10,198 nucleotides of DNA from Bifidobacterium breve (GCA_943325655.2 CALPQG020000058.1:1-10198), one strand, 5' to 3'. Positions 1 through 7,327 are shown, counted from the first letter of the stretch. Made by a program: numbers and translations. Notes: generated from the sequence alone by a model not told the origin.

Positions 1-1591
1 CACTAGATTGACTTTTATTATGTACATTGGCATCAAAAGTAGCTTCTAATCCATAGTGTCCTTTCATCAGTTTACTTCTTTCATAATCATGACTGTGTCC
101 ACACAAAATTAAATCTACCCCCATGCGTTCTAATATTCTAATAAAGTTTTGCCTGATTTTTGCCAAATCTGTTTCAATGTCTGAATTATGAGACCCCATG
201 GTATAAGGTGGGTGATGCCAATAAGCAACAGTCCACTTTTGTGTGTTTGCAGCCAAATCTTTTTTAATCCATGTTACCTGTGCACCCAAAGTATCGTATA
301 AAAGCAAATTATTTTCAGTACCATAAGAGTCTAGAGAAAGAAAATGCACATTGCCATAATCATAAGAGTAAAATGCTTGGTTATTAGACGCTATACCACC
401 TGATTCTCCATTTTCAGGCGTATCAAAAATGGTATAATAGGGTATGTTTTGACTTTCAATTTTGCCCGTGTTATTGTTGTCATAATCGTGGTTTCCAGGT
501 GCTGGCCAAAGCATACTATTTTTTAAGTGTGTATTTTGATAAATATCGAAAAAACCTTTTTGATATTCCGCATCAAATCCCGATTCATAGGCATTGTCTC
601 CTAATAACAGCACACCATGGGTAGTGTCAGCACCCATGAAGTCAACATATTTGTCACGTACATTCACCTGATTTACTTTGGTTGTTCCACAATCACCCAA
701 CACCCAAAAATTGTAACTCCCTTCATTTCCTATTGTTGGGTTAGTTGTAAAATGATTATCCACATCACCCTGCAATACTTCATTTGCATTTTCAATACTA
801 TAATAATAAGTAGTATAAGGAAGTAATCCTGTTATTTCTAAGGTATGGTCTGTTCTTGAACCTGCCAAAATCACTTGCTTAGGGAAGTTTCCAAAACTAG
901 TTCCGTAACTCACTTTACTGTCTGTTGCAAGCGAAGTTCTCCATTTTAATGTTATACTTGTAGTGGTTGCTTTTTGTAAATAAGGACCTCTTGTTATTGT
1001 CAAGGGATTAACAAAAGCAGTACTACCCAATAGCTCCAAATCAAAAGTAATGTCGGAACTTGTTAAGTTTGCTTGGTGAATTTCTACTGCTACCGTATTG
1101 CTTCCTGTTACAAAAGTTCCGGCAGGCAAAGTGATAGGTTGCCAGCTACTTTCATTGGTACCAGCCATGTCGGACGAAGCAAAGGTCGAAAAAGAAATGG
1201 TGCCAACTGGCATGTTAAGCCTTGAAACTTCTACTCCGTTTACATATACCACAATGCCATCGTCTCTTTTAACATTCATTGTATAGAAGGTGTACAAACT
1301 GGCATCAGCGATGGTGAAAGTTTTTCTAAAATAGGTAGTGGTATATTTGCTGGCACTATTTGCTCCGAAATGCACAACTGTTTTTTCGTCCGCATCACCA
1401 TACCCAAATTCAGAAATACCCGTTTGCCATGAGTCGTCTACAAAAGCCTTGTCTCTCCAAGAGGTACCTTGGTTAGTGCCATTATCCAAATATTTCCAGG
1501 CATCTCCAGCATTAATGAAGGTAGTATTTTGAGCCATAACTAAATGGCTTAAAATTGTGAATACAAGTAGGTTATAAATTTTCATACGCAT
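1..1591 (-). CDS. Secreted metallophosphoesterase, purple acid phosphatase type (C-terminus beyond left edge)
   Basis: The frame is open from the start to the window edge, giving 530 residues with no stop. Residues 1-20 form a signal peptide ending VMA before QN. Residues about 25-190 look like a galactose-binding-type jelly-roll (KRDDGIVVYVNGVEV). Residues about 195-285 match the fibronectin-III-like N-terminal domain of purple acid phosphatases (ITRGPYLQKAT, LKWRT, LLPYTTYYYSI). The catalytic domain follows with the metal-binding motifs in family order: D300-x-G302, GDNAY 331-335 including the tyrosine typical of purple acid phosphatases, GNHDY 366-370, HH 459-460 and GHSHDYER 498-505. It should hydrolyse phosphomonoesters or diesters outside the cytoplasm; the substrate is unknown. 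Start: ATG at 1591 (MRMK) or ATG at 1585 (MKIY); an in-frame TAG lies just upstream of 1591. A C-terminal type IX sorting domain, common on such proteins, would lie outside the window. Confidence 0.93.
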   Translation of the reverse strand, partial: MRMKIYNLLVFTILSHLVMAQNTTFINAGDAWKYLDNGTNQGTSWRDKAFVDDSWQTGISEFGYGDADEKTVVHFGANSASKYTTTYFRKTFTIADASLYTFYTMNVKRDDGIVVYVNGVEVSRLNMPVGTISFSTFASSDMAGTNESSWQPITLPAGTFVTGSNTVAVEIHQANLTSSDITFDLELLGSTAFVNPLTITRGPYLQKATTTSITLKWRTSLATDSKVSYGTSFGNFPKQVILAGSRTDHTLEITGLLPYTTYYYSIENANEVLQGDVDNHFTTNPTIGNEGSYNFWVLGDCGTTKVNQVNVRDKYVDFMGADTTHGVLLLGDNAYESGFDAEYQKGFFDIYQNTHLKNSMLWPAPGNHDYDNNNTGKIESQNIPYYTIFDTPENGESGGIASNNQAFYSYDYGNVHFLSLDSYGTENNLLLYDTLGAQVTWIKKDLAANTQKWTVAYWHHPPYTMGSHNSDIETDLAKIRQNFIRILERMGVDLILCGHSHDYERSKLMKGHYGLEATFDANVHNKSQSS

Positions 1592-1973
1592 AAACTAATA
1601 GAATTGGAAATAGATTAAAATAATACTCCTCTTTTCAACTATTGATTATTTTGTATAAAGGTAAAAAAAGTTTTTATCTTTCAAAAAATAATTATAAATT
1701 TTCGCAATATAATTATAAGCAAGCCATTCATCTTAAAAAAAATAATTTGAAAGAAAAAATGTACTATAGCGCTTTCTCTATGGTATTGTCAAGAACCTAT
1801 AAATTTCAACATGAACGGTATAATTGGAAAAGTATCCCTTCTGGTAAATTCATGATAGGCATAATTTTGAATATTGATTACCCAAAACAAACGTATCAAT
1901 TGATGGACAGGAAAATATTTCAGTAATAAGCGTAGGTTCAATTACAAAAAACAGGAAAGCGTATCCCAAAGAA
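1592..1973. other. Intergenic region between two minus-strand genes, no supported gene
   Basis: This stretch of 382 bases lies between the end of the NAD(P)H-hydrate repair gene and the start of the metallophosphoesterase gene. It contains the candidate promoter at 1656-1685. A plus-strand ORF of 94 codons (1642-1926, starting ATG at 1642) crosses most of it. The ORF is rich in Lys, Tyr, Asn and Ile, has no recognisable motif, and opposes both neighbours. Its C-terminal part (about 1790-1926) is less biased in composition, so an old gene fragment is possible. I see no clear stem-loop terminator for the upstream gene and no tRNA. Confidence 0.5.
1656..1685 (-). promoter_or_regulatory. Candidate Bacteroidota promoter for the metallophosphoesterase gene
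   Basis: Read on the minus strand, TTTG (1685-1682) is followed after 18 bases by TACCTTTA (1663-1656). This is close to the phylum consensus of TTTG and TAnnTTTG about 19 bases apart, with one mismatch in the second element. It lies about 65 bases before the ATG at 1591. In AT-rich DNA such a match can occur by chance. Confidence 0.4.
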
Positions 1974-3458
1974 TTATACCCCTACCTTTTTTGTAATTTT
2001 TCTCCAGGCTTTCCCGATATTTGCTATCAAATCGCTTGGCATCATACTGATTTCACTGGTTTCATCAAGTGCAATATCAGCCGCCATTCCATGCAGAAAA
2101 ACACCTAAAATAGCCGCATGTTCCGAGCTATACCCTTGTGCTAAAAAAGCGGTTAACATTCCGGTAAGCACATCACCACTTCCTCCTTTTGCCATGGCAG
2201 GATTTCCGGTAGCATTGAAATACACCTGACCACCTGGACAAATAATGGCTGTATGCGCTCCTTTTAGAACAATATAACAAAGGTGTTTGTCAACAAATTC
2301 TAATCCTTTTTGTATTTGATCGGCCCTTGAAACTGAAGTGCCAAACATACGATCAAACTCTTTTGGATGAGGCGTAAGAATACTTCCTTTTGGAATAGCA
2401 TTTAAGGCATTATTTAAATTCAAAATGGTAAGCGCATCGGCATCAAAAACAATGGGTTGATGGTAATTGGCCATCAACGAAGCCACTAAATTTTTGGTTG
2501 AAGGAGTAATACCCAAACCTGGTCCGATACCAATACTGTTATAATTAGAAAAATTAATCTCCTCCTCATGGGTTTTACTCATCGCTTCCGGTACTGAAAT
2601 TTGAAGTATCAGTTCGCCAAATTTTGGCGTGTAAGCAGTAAGTAAACCTGAGCCACTTTTCAAACAAGCTTTAGCCGCCAAAATTGCCGCTCCCATTTTC
2701 CCAGCACTCCCAGCAATCAATAATGAATGTCCAAAAGTGCCTTTATGAGAAAACTTATTTCTTTTTTTGATAAAATTTATATCTTCCATTTGCAAATAAC
2801 AGTAGGAAGATGGTGTATTGATGGTGAATGTTGGATCTAAACCAATATCTAAAATTTCAAACTCACCCACATACGCTTCATTTTTGGGATACATGAAAGC
2901 CAATTTAGGTGCCTGAAAAGATAGCGTATTAGTTGCCTTAAATGCAGTCGAAAAAGCAGGAAGTAAATTGTCGCTTGACAAACCGGAAGGAATATCAATA
3001 GAAATTTTATGGCAGGAAATCAGGTTTGCTTTTTGAATTATTGTTAAGGGCAATCCAGTAAGCGGTTTGTTTAATCCTGTTCCAAAAACAGCATCAATCA
3101 AGACGGTATTTACAGTAAAAGAATCAAAAAAAGTATCCATATTTTCAATCATTTCAACATTCGTCAATTTCAACTTTTCCAGGTTTGAAATATTGTCAGC
3201 ACTGTATCGATCTGACTTTATCCTATAAACTTTAACGCTATACTTGCGATTATCAAGTAACCTGGCCAAAGCCAAACCATCACCACCATTGTCTCCATGA
3301 CCACAAATTATACGAAATTCATTGGATTGAAAATGTTCCAAAATCCACTTCAAACAAGCATTAGCAGCCATTTCCATCAAGTCAACACTTAATATATGTT
3401 GCTGTTGAATAGTATACTTATCCCAATCTTTAAGTTGTTGTTGTGAGAATATTTTCAT
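1974..3458 (-). CDS. nnr: Bifunctional NAD(P)H-hydrate epimerase / ADP-dependent NAD(P)H-hydrate dehydratase
   Basis: This cytoplasmic enzyme repairs damaged NADH and NADPH: the N-terminal domain interconverts R and S hydrates, and the C-terminal domain dehydrates the S form using ADP (or ATP in some relatives). Its 494 residues are the normal length for the two-domain form. The YjeF N-terminal domain (about 1-215) shows GHGDNGGDG at 53-61, DAVFGTGLNKPLTG at 122-135 and DIPSG at 155-159. The ribokinase-like dehydratase domain (about 225-490) shows HKGTFGHSLLIAGSAGKMGAA at 238-258 (in two parts HKGTFGH and LLIAGSAGKMGAA), GIGPGLG at 310-316, FDADAL at 338-343, TPHPKEF at 362-368 and KGGSGDVLTG at 424-433, where D429 is the expected catalytic aspartate. 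All key motifs are present, so it should be active. It starts at ATG 3458 and is divergent from ndk, with 127 bases between the two starts. No convincing promoter for it was found there. Confidence 0.97.
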   Translation of the reverse strand: MKIFSQQQLKDWDKYTIQQQHILSVDLMEMAANACLKWILEHFQSNEFRIICGHGDNGGDGLALARLLDNRKYSVKVYRIKSDRYSADNISNLEKLKLTNVEMIENMDTFFDSFTVNTVLIDAVFGTGLNKPLTGLPLTIIQKANLISCHKISIDIPSGLSSDNLLPAFSTAFKATNTLSFQAPKLAFMYPKNEAYVGEFEILDIGLDPTFTINTPSSYCYLQMEDINFIKKRNKFSHKGTFGHSLLIAGSAGKMGAAILAAKACLKSGSGLLTAYTPKFGELILQISVPEAMSKTHEEEINFSNYNSIGIGPGLGITPSTKNLVASLMANYHQPIVFDADALTILNLNNALNAIPKGSILTPHPKEFDRMFGTSVSRADQIQKGLEFVDKHLCYIVLKGAHTAIICPGGQVYFNATGNPAMAKGGSGDVLTGMLTAFLAQGYSSEHAAILGVFLHGMAADIALDETSEISMMPSDLIANIGKAWRKITKKVGV

Positions 3459-3541
3459 AATGTGTTAGATTCTTGTGTTAATATTAGTAACTAAAAAATT
3501 CATTTTATAGTATAACCATTAATAATACTTATAATTTCTTG

Positions 3542-3570
3542 TTGAAATAAAAGTTTTCTCTCTATTTTTG
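3542..3570 (+). promoter_or_regulatory. Promoter of the ndk operon, Bacteroidota type
   Basis: TATTTTTG at 3563-3570 is an exact match to the TAnnTTTG element. A TTG at 3542-3544 lies 18 bases upstream of it, and another TTG at 3539-3541 lies 21 bases upstream; either fits the usual spacing to the -33 element. Transcription should begin a few bases after 3570, leaving a leader of only about 10 bases before the ATG at 3586 and no room for a Shine-Dalgarno site. The leader is A/T-rich, as is usual in this phylum. Confidence 0.65.
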
Positions 3571-3585
3571 AAACAAATTCAATTT

Positions 3586-4014
3586 ATGGCAGGTACTATA
3601 ACATTCTCAATGATTAAACCTGATGCTGTGGCTGCAGGTAACAGTGGTTCAATTCTTAAAATGATGGAGGCGGCAGGATTCGAAATTGTAGCCATGAAAC
3701 TTACTTCTTTATCATCCAAACTTGCAGGTAAATTTTATGAGGTTCATAAAGGAAAGCCATTTTACAATGGCCTTGTTGAATTTATGTCAAGTGGACCGAT
3801 TGTAGCACTTGTATTGAAGAAAGAAAACGCAGTACTTGATTTTCGCACCCTGATTGGATCAACCAATCCAACAAACGCTGAAGAAGGAACCATTAGAAAA
3901 ATATTTGCTAAAAGTTTAGAACAAAATGCCGTTCACGGATCTGATTCAGCTGAAAATGCAGCGATAGAATCTTCTTTCTTTTTTTCTATGCTTGAAATGA
4001 AACTTGAAAACTAA
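3586..4014 (+). CDS. ndk: Nucleoside diphosphate kinase
   Basis: The enzyme transfers the gamma phosphate between nucleoside triphosphates and diphosphates through a phosphohistidine, keeping NTP and dNTP pools balanced in the cytoplasm. The 142 residues match the normal length. Visible signatures are TFSMIKPDAV (6-15), HKGKPFY (54-60), MSSGPIVALVL (67-77), RTLIGSTNP (87-95), GTIRKIF (101-107) and the active-site segment NAVHGSDS (114-121) with catalytic H117, followed by SAENAAIES. The C-terminal tail (SMLEMKLEN) is unlike the short end I associate with this family, but the catalytic core is intact. The frame can be extended upstream to a TTG at 3568, but that codon sits inside the promoter's TAnnTTTG element and adds residues the family lacks, so ATG 3586 is preferred. 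It is the first gene of a probable three-gene operon; the next frame opens immediately after its stop. Confidence 0.97.
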   Translation: MAGTITFSMIKPDAVAAGNSGSILKMMEAAGFEIVAMKLTSLSSKLAGKFYEVHKGKPFYNGLVEFMSSGPIVALVLKKENAVLDFRTLIGSTNPTNAEEGTIRKIFAKSLEQNAVHGSDSAENAAIESSFFFSMLEMKLEN

Positions 4015-4023
4015 ATCAAAAAT

Positions 4024-5664
4024 TTGATAAGAACCTTTAAAAACATATTATTTTTATTGTTACTGCTGGGTACTATTTGCGTAGAAGCCCAGCAACGCTA
4101 TACATTTAATCGCCAAGATTCATTAAGAGGAATGCTTAGTCCTTTGAGAACTTGTTACGATGTTACTTTTTACAACCTCAATGTTAGAATTAATCCTACC
4201 AAAAAATACATTCAGGGATACAATGAAATATTTTTTAAAGTAATAGAGGATTTTGACAAAATGCAGGTTGATTTATTTGAAAACCTACAAATTGATTCCG
4301 TTATCTATAAAGGGAAACGTCTACCTTATGAAAGAGAGGGCAATGTCGTGTATGTATATTTTAACAACAAGCTGCAAAAAGGGTCTCAATCCATGATTAA
4401 ATTTTGCTACTCAGGCGTTCCTGTAGTGTCTGTAAATCCTCCTTGGGACGGCGGATTTGTTTGGCAAAAAGACAGCTCCAATTACGACTGGGTTGGAGTT
4501 GCCTGTGAAGGAAGAGGAGCAAGTTTATGGTGGCCATGCAAAGACCACCTTTCAGATGAGCCTGATAGTATGAGCATTAACATTGAATCACCTGTACATT
4601 TGTATTGCGTTTCCAATGGGAATATTCGTAAACGCATGGACCTTGATGATGGCTACGCACGACATGAATGGTTTGTGAGTTACCCAATAAACAACTATGA
4701 CGTCACCATCAACATTGGGAAATATGCCATCATTTCAGAAAAATACAAATGCATTGATGGAGATACTTTGCCTCTAAACTATTATGTATTAAGGTACAAT
4801 TTAGATAAAGCCAAAAAGCATTTTAGCCAGATACCCAAAATGCTAGAATGTTATGAAAAGTTTTTTGGAAAATATCCATTCAAAAAAGATGGATTTGCAT
4901 TGGTAGAAGCTCCCTTTTGGGGAATGGAACACCAGGAAGCCATTGCTTATGGTAACCATTATAAAAACAATGATTTTGGTTTTGATTATATCGTTGTACA
5001 CGAAAGTGCACACGAATATTTTGGCAACGCCATTACCTGTAAAGACCACGCTGAACTCTGGATTCATGAAGCTTTTGCGACTTATGCCGAAGTGTTGTTT
5101 GTAGAATATACCCAAGGTAAACCTGCTGCTCAATTGTATCTCAACCAGATGAAAGAAAAGATCAGGAACAAAGAAGCTATCCTTGGACCATTAAATGTAA
5201 ATTATCATGGCTGGCAGGATGCGGATATGTATTACAAAGGTGCCTGGATGTTGCATACCTTGAGAAATGTAATTGACAATGATGTGCTTTGGTTCAACAT
5301 CTTATTGGGAATGTCAAAAGACTTTAAGTTTAAAAATGTGGATACCAAACAGGTGGTTGATTATTTTAACAAGAAAACCATCCTTGATTTGAATAACATT
5401 TTTGACGTTTACCTGAAAAACAATGAGATTCCAACCTTGATTTACAAGCTCAAACAAAAAGGCAGTAATGTGGTGATGAAATACAAGTGGAAAGCAAATA
5501 AGAATTGGTTTAGAATGCCTTTCAAAATTAGCTTTGGCGAAAACATTGATTTCAGAATTTACCCAACCTCCAATTGGAACACCGAAGTTTTTCGTGACCA
5601 GGATGTAGACAATGTTAAACTATCAACAGACCTATTTTATGTCAATGCTCAAAAAATTCACTAA
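4024..5664 (+). CDS. Secreted M1-family zinc aminopeptidase, compact form, TTG start
   Basis: This is a gluzincin aminopeptidase expected in the periplasm or outside the cell, where it would trim N-terminal residues from peptides. Residues 1-22 are a signal peptide (LFLLLLLG, then EA before QQ). The N-terminal beta domain spans about 40-235. The catalytic domain holds the exopeptidase loop as GMEHQ (300-304) instead of the classical GAMEN, then HESAH (326-330) and E349 exactly 18 residues later, giving the HExxH-x18-E zinc site. YYKGAWMLHTLR (403-414) carries the probable catalytic tyrosine. At 546 residues it lacks the long helical C-terminal domain of PepN-type enzymes. The start must be TTG at 4024: the preceding in-frame codons run straight back into the ndk stop, and the next in-frame ATG lies beyond the signal peptide. 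It lies 9 bases after ndk and overlaps the next gene, so the three are probably cotranscribed. Peptide specificity cannot be read from the sequence. Confidence 0.94.
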   Translation: MIRTFKNILFLLLLLGTICVEAQQRYTFNRQDSLRGMLSPLRTCYDVTFYNLNVRINPTKKYIQGYNEIFFKVIEDFDKMQVDLFENLQIDSVIYKGKRLPYEREGNVVYVYFNNKLQKGSQSMIKFCYSGVPVVSVNPPWDGGFVWQKDSSNYDWVGVACEGRGASLWWPCKDHLSDEPDSMSINIESPVHLYCVSNGNIRKRMDLDDGYARHEWFVSYPINNYDVTINIGKYAIISEKYKCIDGDTLPLNYYVLRYNLDKAKKHFSQIPKMLECYEKFFGKYPFKKDGFALVEAPFWGMEHQEAIAYGNHYKNNDFGFDYIVVHESAHEYFGNAITCKDHAELWIHEAFATYAEVLFVEYTQGKPAAQLYLNQMKEKIRNKEAILGPLNVNYHGWQDADMYYKGAWMLHTLRNVIDNDVLWFNILLGMSKDFKFKNVDTKQVVDYFNKKTILDLNNIFDVYLKNNEIPTLIYKLKQKGSNVVMKYKWKANKNWFRMPFKISFGENIDFRIYPTSNWNTEVFRDQDVDNVKLSTDLFYVNAQKIH

Positions 5665-6349
5665 CCTTTTAGGAATCATCTTGTTGGTAAGTTTACAGGT
5701 AAATGCCCAAAAGGTAATTGTTACCGAACATGAACTCACCATTGACAATGTTAGCAGAAAAGGAATGTCGACGACGATACTGCTGGAACAAGAAATCACT
5801 GAAAAATCCTGGCTCAAAAAACTCAAGGAATTTGGCAAAGTGGATGCTCAAAAAAATGTTTATACTGTTGACATTGCTTCCATCATTGGAATTTCTTCCA
5901 CGCCAGTTAGAATTATTTCTACCATTAACCAAAGTGACAAAGGCTCCAAAGTATTTTGGTCTATTGAAATGGGAAAGGCGTATGTTTCTACCAAAGACGA
6001 TCCTGCAAAATACAGTACTGCTGAAAAAATATTACACGATTTTGCGGTAATGGTGTACAGAGAAGACATCAATGACCAAATCAAAGACGCAGAAAAAGTG
6101 TTGTCACAAACGGTAAAAGTTCAGGAAAAGAAAGTAAAACAAGGAACAGATTTGGTCAACAAAGTAGAACGAAATGGCCAACAAAAAATCAACTTGGAAC
6201 AAAAATTAAAAGAAAATGCAGCAGAATTGATTCAACTGAATAAAGACATAGAACAAAATAAACTTGATCAGGCGGCATCTGTCATCGAAGTAGATAAAGT
6301 TAAAAATGCTGTAGAAGCAGTAAAAGCAAAATTATTGAAGGTAGAATAG
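5639..6349 (+). CDS. Secreted protein of unknown function with C-terminal coiled coil
   Basis: I do not recognise the family. The 236-residue product (from ATG 5639) has a signal peptide over about 1-23 (LLGIILLVSLQVNA before QK), a mixed alpha/beta region over about 25-140 (TVDIASIIGI, TPVRIISTI, KVFWSIEMGKAYVS, LHDFAVMVYRE), and a Lys/Glu/Gln-rich helical stretch over about 143-236 that looks like a continuous coiled coil. No cysteines, membrane segments or catalytic motifs are seen after the signal. It should be periplasmic or attached to the envelope, probably oligomeric. ATG 5612 is also in frame but would put nine extra residues before the signal; ATG 5639 and ATG 5645 are better. The start overlaps the end of the peptidase gene by 26 bases in another frame, which suggests translational coupling. 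Its stop codon supplies the first base of the 14-bp repeat array. Confidence 0.85.
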   Translation: MSMLKKFTNLLGIILLVSLQVNAQKVIVTEHELTIDNVSRKGMSTTILLEQEITEKSWLKKLKEFGKVDAQKNVYTVDIASIIGISSTPVRIISTINQSDKGSKVFWSIEMGKAYVSTKDDPAKYSTAEKILHDFAVMVYREDINDQIKDAEKVLSQTVKVQEKKVKQGTDLVNKVERNGQQKINLEQKLKENAAELIQLNKDIEQNKLDQAASVIEVDKVKNAVEAVKAKLLKVE

Positions 6350-6411
6350 TTTTCTGTTCAGCGTTTTCAGTTCAGAGTTTTCAGTTTAGAGTTTTCAGTT
6401 CAGAGTTTAGA
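6349..6411 (+). repeat. 14-bp tandem repeat array, about four units plus a partial
   Basis: Units read GTTTTCTGTTCAGC (6349-6362), GTTTTCAGTTCAGA (6363-6376), GTTTTCAGTTTAGA (6377-6390) and GTTTTCAGTTCAGA (6391-6404), then the partial GTTTAGA (6405-6411). The second and fourth are identical; the first differs at two positions and the third at one. The first base of the array is the final G of the upstream TAG stop. There are no spacers, so this is not a CRISPR array. Similar short TTTTCAG/TTCAGAG tandem runs are, as I recall, common between genes in this phylum. Confidence 0.9.
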
Positions 6412-6559
6412 ACATCTAGTATGATTAACTTGACGGATATCGAAAACAAATAATTGCTTAATGGTTTATTGATTAGAATATTAAGCTATGAGAAAATTTT
6501 CCTTCAAAGGAAAAAACGCTATACTCTTTACTCTGAACTCTGAACTGAAAACTCTAAAC
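6384..6559. repeat. 28-bp inverted repeat pair derived from the 14-bp units
   Basis: Bases 6384-6411 pair with 6532-6559. The outer 22 bp (6384-6405 with 6538-6559) are perfectly complementary. The pairing extends six more bases inward with a single T/G mismatch (6408 and 6535) that RNA would tolerate as a wobble. The arms are separated by 120 bases. The downstream arm contains the exact reverse complement of one array unit, TCTGAACTGAAAAC, at 6539-6552. A 12-bp direct repeat, AAACGCTATACT, occurs at 6514-6525 and 6556-6567, flanking the right arm. As RNA the element would form a long stem between the coiled-coil gene and tyrA and could act as a terminator or processing site. It also resembles a small non-autonomous repeat element. 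Confidence 0.85.
6497..6514. repeat. Short palindrome inside the inverted-repeat spacer
   Basis: TTTTCCTT (6497-6504) and AAGGAAAA (6507-6514) are exact reverse complements separated by CA. It could fold as a small nested hairpin inside the larger stem, with the innermost pairs opened to make a loop. A dyad this perfect could also be a protein-binding site upstream of tyrA. Confidence 0.6.
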
Positions 6560-6580
6560 GCTATACTAAAAACTAAAAAA

Positions 6581-7315
6581 ATGGCACACAAAAGAGAAGT
6601 AGGATTTATAGGATTTGGAAGTTTCGGGAAATTTATCATGCCATATTTAAGTCCTTACTTCAATGTGAGTGTATATGACAAAAGAGACGTAGCGGCAGAA
6701 TGTAAAGCTTTAAAAGTTTATTGTGGTACATTAAAGGAAGTAGCTTCTAAAGAAATTGTAATCCTAGCGGTTCCTGTTCAATTTTTAGAAACCGTGATCC
6801 AGGAAATTGTTCCTTTTGTACAGCCAAATGCCTTGATTGCAGATGTGTCTTCAGTGAAAGTAAAGCCCATGCAATTGATGGAAAAATACTTTCCGAATAC
6901 CGTGCAAATTGTTGGCACACACCCTTTGTTTGGACCACAAAGTGGGAAAAATGGCATTGAAAACCTCAACCTTGTATTGTGCCCTGTAAGAACCAGCAGG
7001 ACTGAAATTATTAGAAAATTTTTTAGCAACATTTTAAAGCTAAATGTCCTTGAACGCTCCCCTGAAATCCATGACCAACAAATGGCTTATGTGCAGGCAT
7101 TGACCCATTTTGTGGGAAGAGCAGTGAACAACATGGACATTCCAGATGTAGAACAAAAAACCCCTGCTTACCAATATTTATTAGACATCAAAAGAAACCT
7201 CGGACAAGATTCTATGGATTTGTTCCTAACCATTGAAAATGAAAATCCGTATGCAAAAGATGTCCGTCAAAAATTCATGACGGAGCTTGAGAGATTGGAT
7301 AAAATTTTACTATAA
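6581..7315 (+). CDS. tyrA: Prephenate/arogenate dehydrogenase (TyrA family), short stand-alone form
   Basis: The enzyme carries out the NAD(P)-dependent oxidative decarboxylation of prephenate (or arogenate) in tyrosine biosynthesis, in the cytoplasm. The 244 residues begin with a Rossmann fold: VGFIGFGSFGKF with GxGxxG at 11-16, and D33 at the end of the second strand, which favours NAD over NADP. Further signatures are ILAVPVQFLE (61-70), IADVSSVK (86-93), GTHPLFGPQSG (112-122) with conserved H114, and QALTHFVGRA (172-181) with the second conserved H176. There is no chorismate mutase or ACT domain, so feedback control by tyrosine through ACT is absent. Start: ATG 6581 follows an A-rich leader. 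The frame is open back to ATG 6488, but those 31 residues are encoded by the repeat element and lie before the Rossmann start, so they are rejected. No other aromatic amino acid genes are nearby. Substrate preference is not decidable from sequence alone. Confidence 0.9.
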   Translation: MAHKREVGFIGFGSFGKFIMPYLSPYFNVSVYDKRDVAAECKALKVYCGTLKEVASKEIVILAVPVQFLETVIQEIVPFVQPNALIADVSSVKVKPMQLMEKYFPNTVQIVGTHPLFGPQSGKNGIENLNLVLCPVRTSRTEIIRKFFSNILKLNVLERSPEIHDQQMAYVQALTHFVGRAVNNMDIPDVEQKTPAYQYLLDIKRNLGQDSMDLFLTIENENPYAKDVRQKFMTELERLDKILL

Positions 7316-7327
7316 ATTCCCCTCCAA

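Noticed and set aside
617..1532. Three plus-strand ORFs (617-826, 1098-1286, 1338-1532)
   Set aside because: All are shadows of the minus-strand metallophosphoesterase, whose motifs run through this region.
3568..3585. Upstream TTG start for ndk
   Set aside because: The TTG is the end of the TATTTTTG promoter element, and the extra residues are not part of the family; ATG 3586 gives the normal N-terminus.
4843..5133. Minus-strand ORF within the peptidase gene
   Set aside because: It is antisense to the zinc-site region of a well-supported gene and has no motif of its own.
5693..6084. Overlapping ORFs in both strands within the coiled-coil gene
   Set aside because: They are alternative frames of a gene with a clear signal peptide and coiled coil; none shows family features.
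6349..6411. CRISPR-like repeat array
   Set aside because: The units are contiguous 14-mers without spacers, and there are no cas genes.
6488..6580. N-terminal extension of the TyrA frame from ATG 6488
   Set aside because: The 31 codons read through the inverted repeat and palindrome; the Rossmann fold begins properly after ATG 6581.
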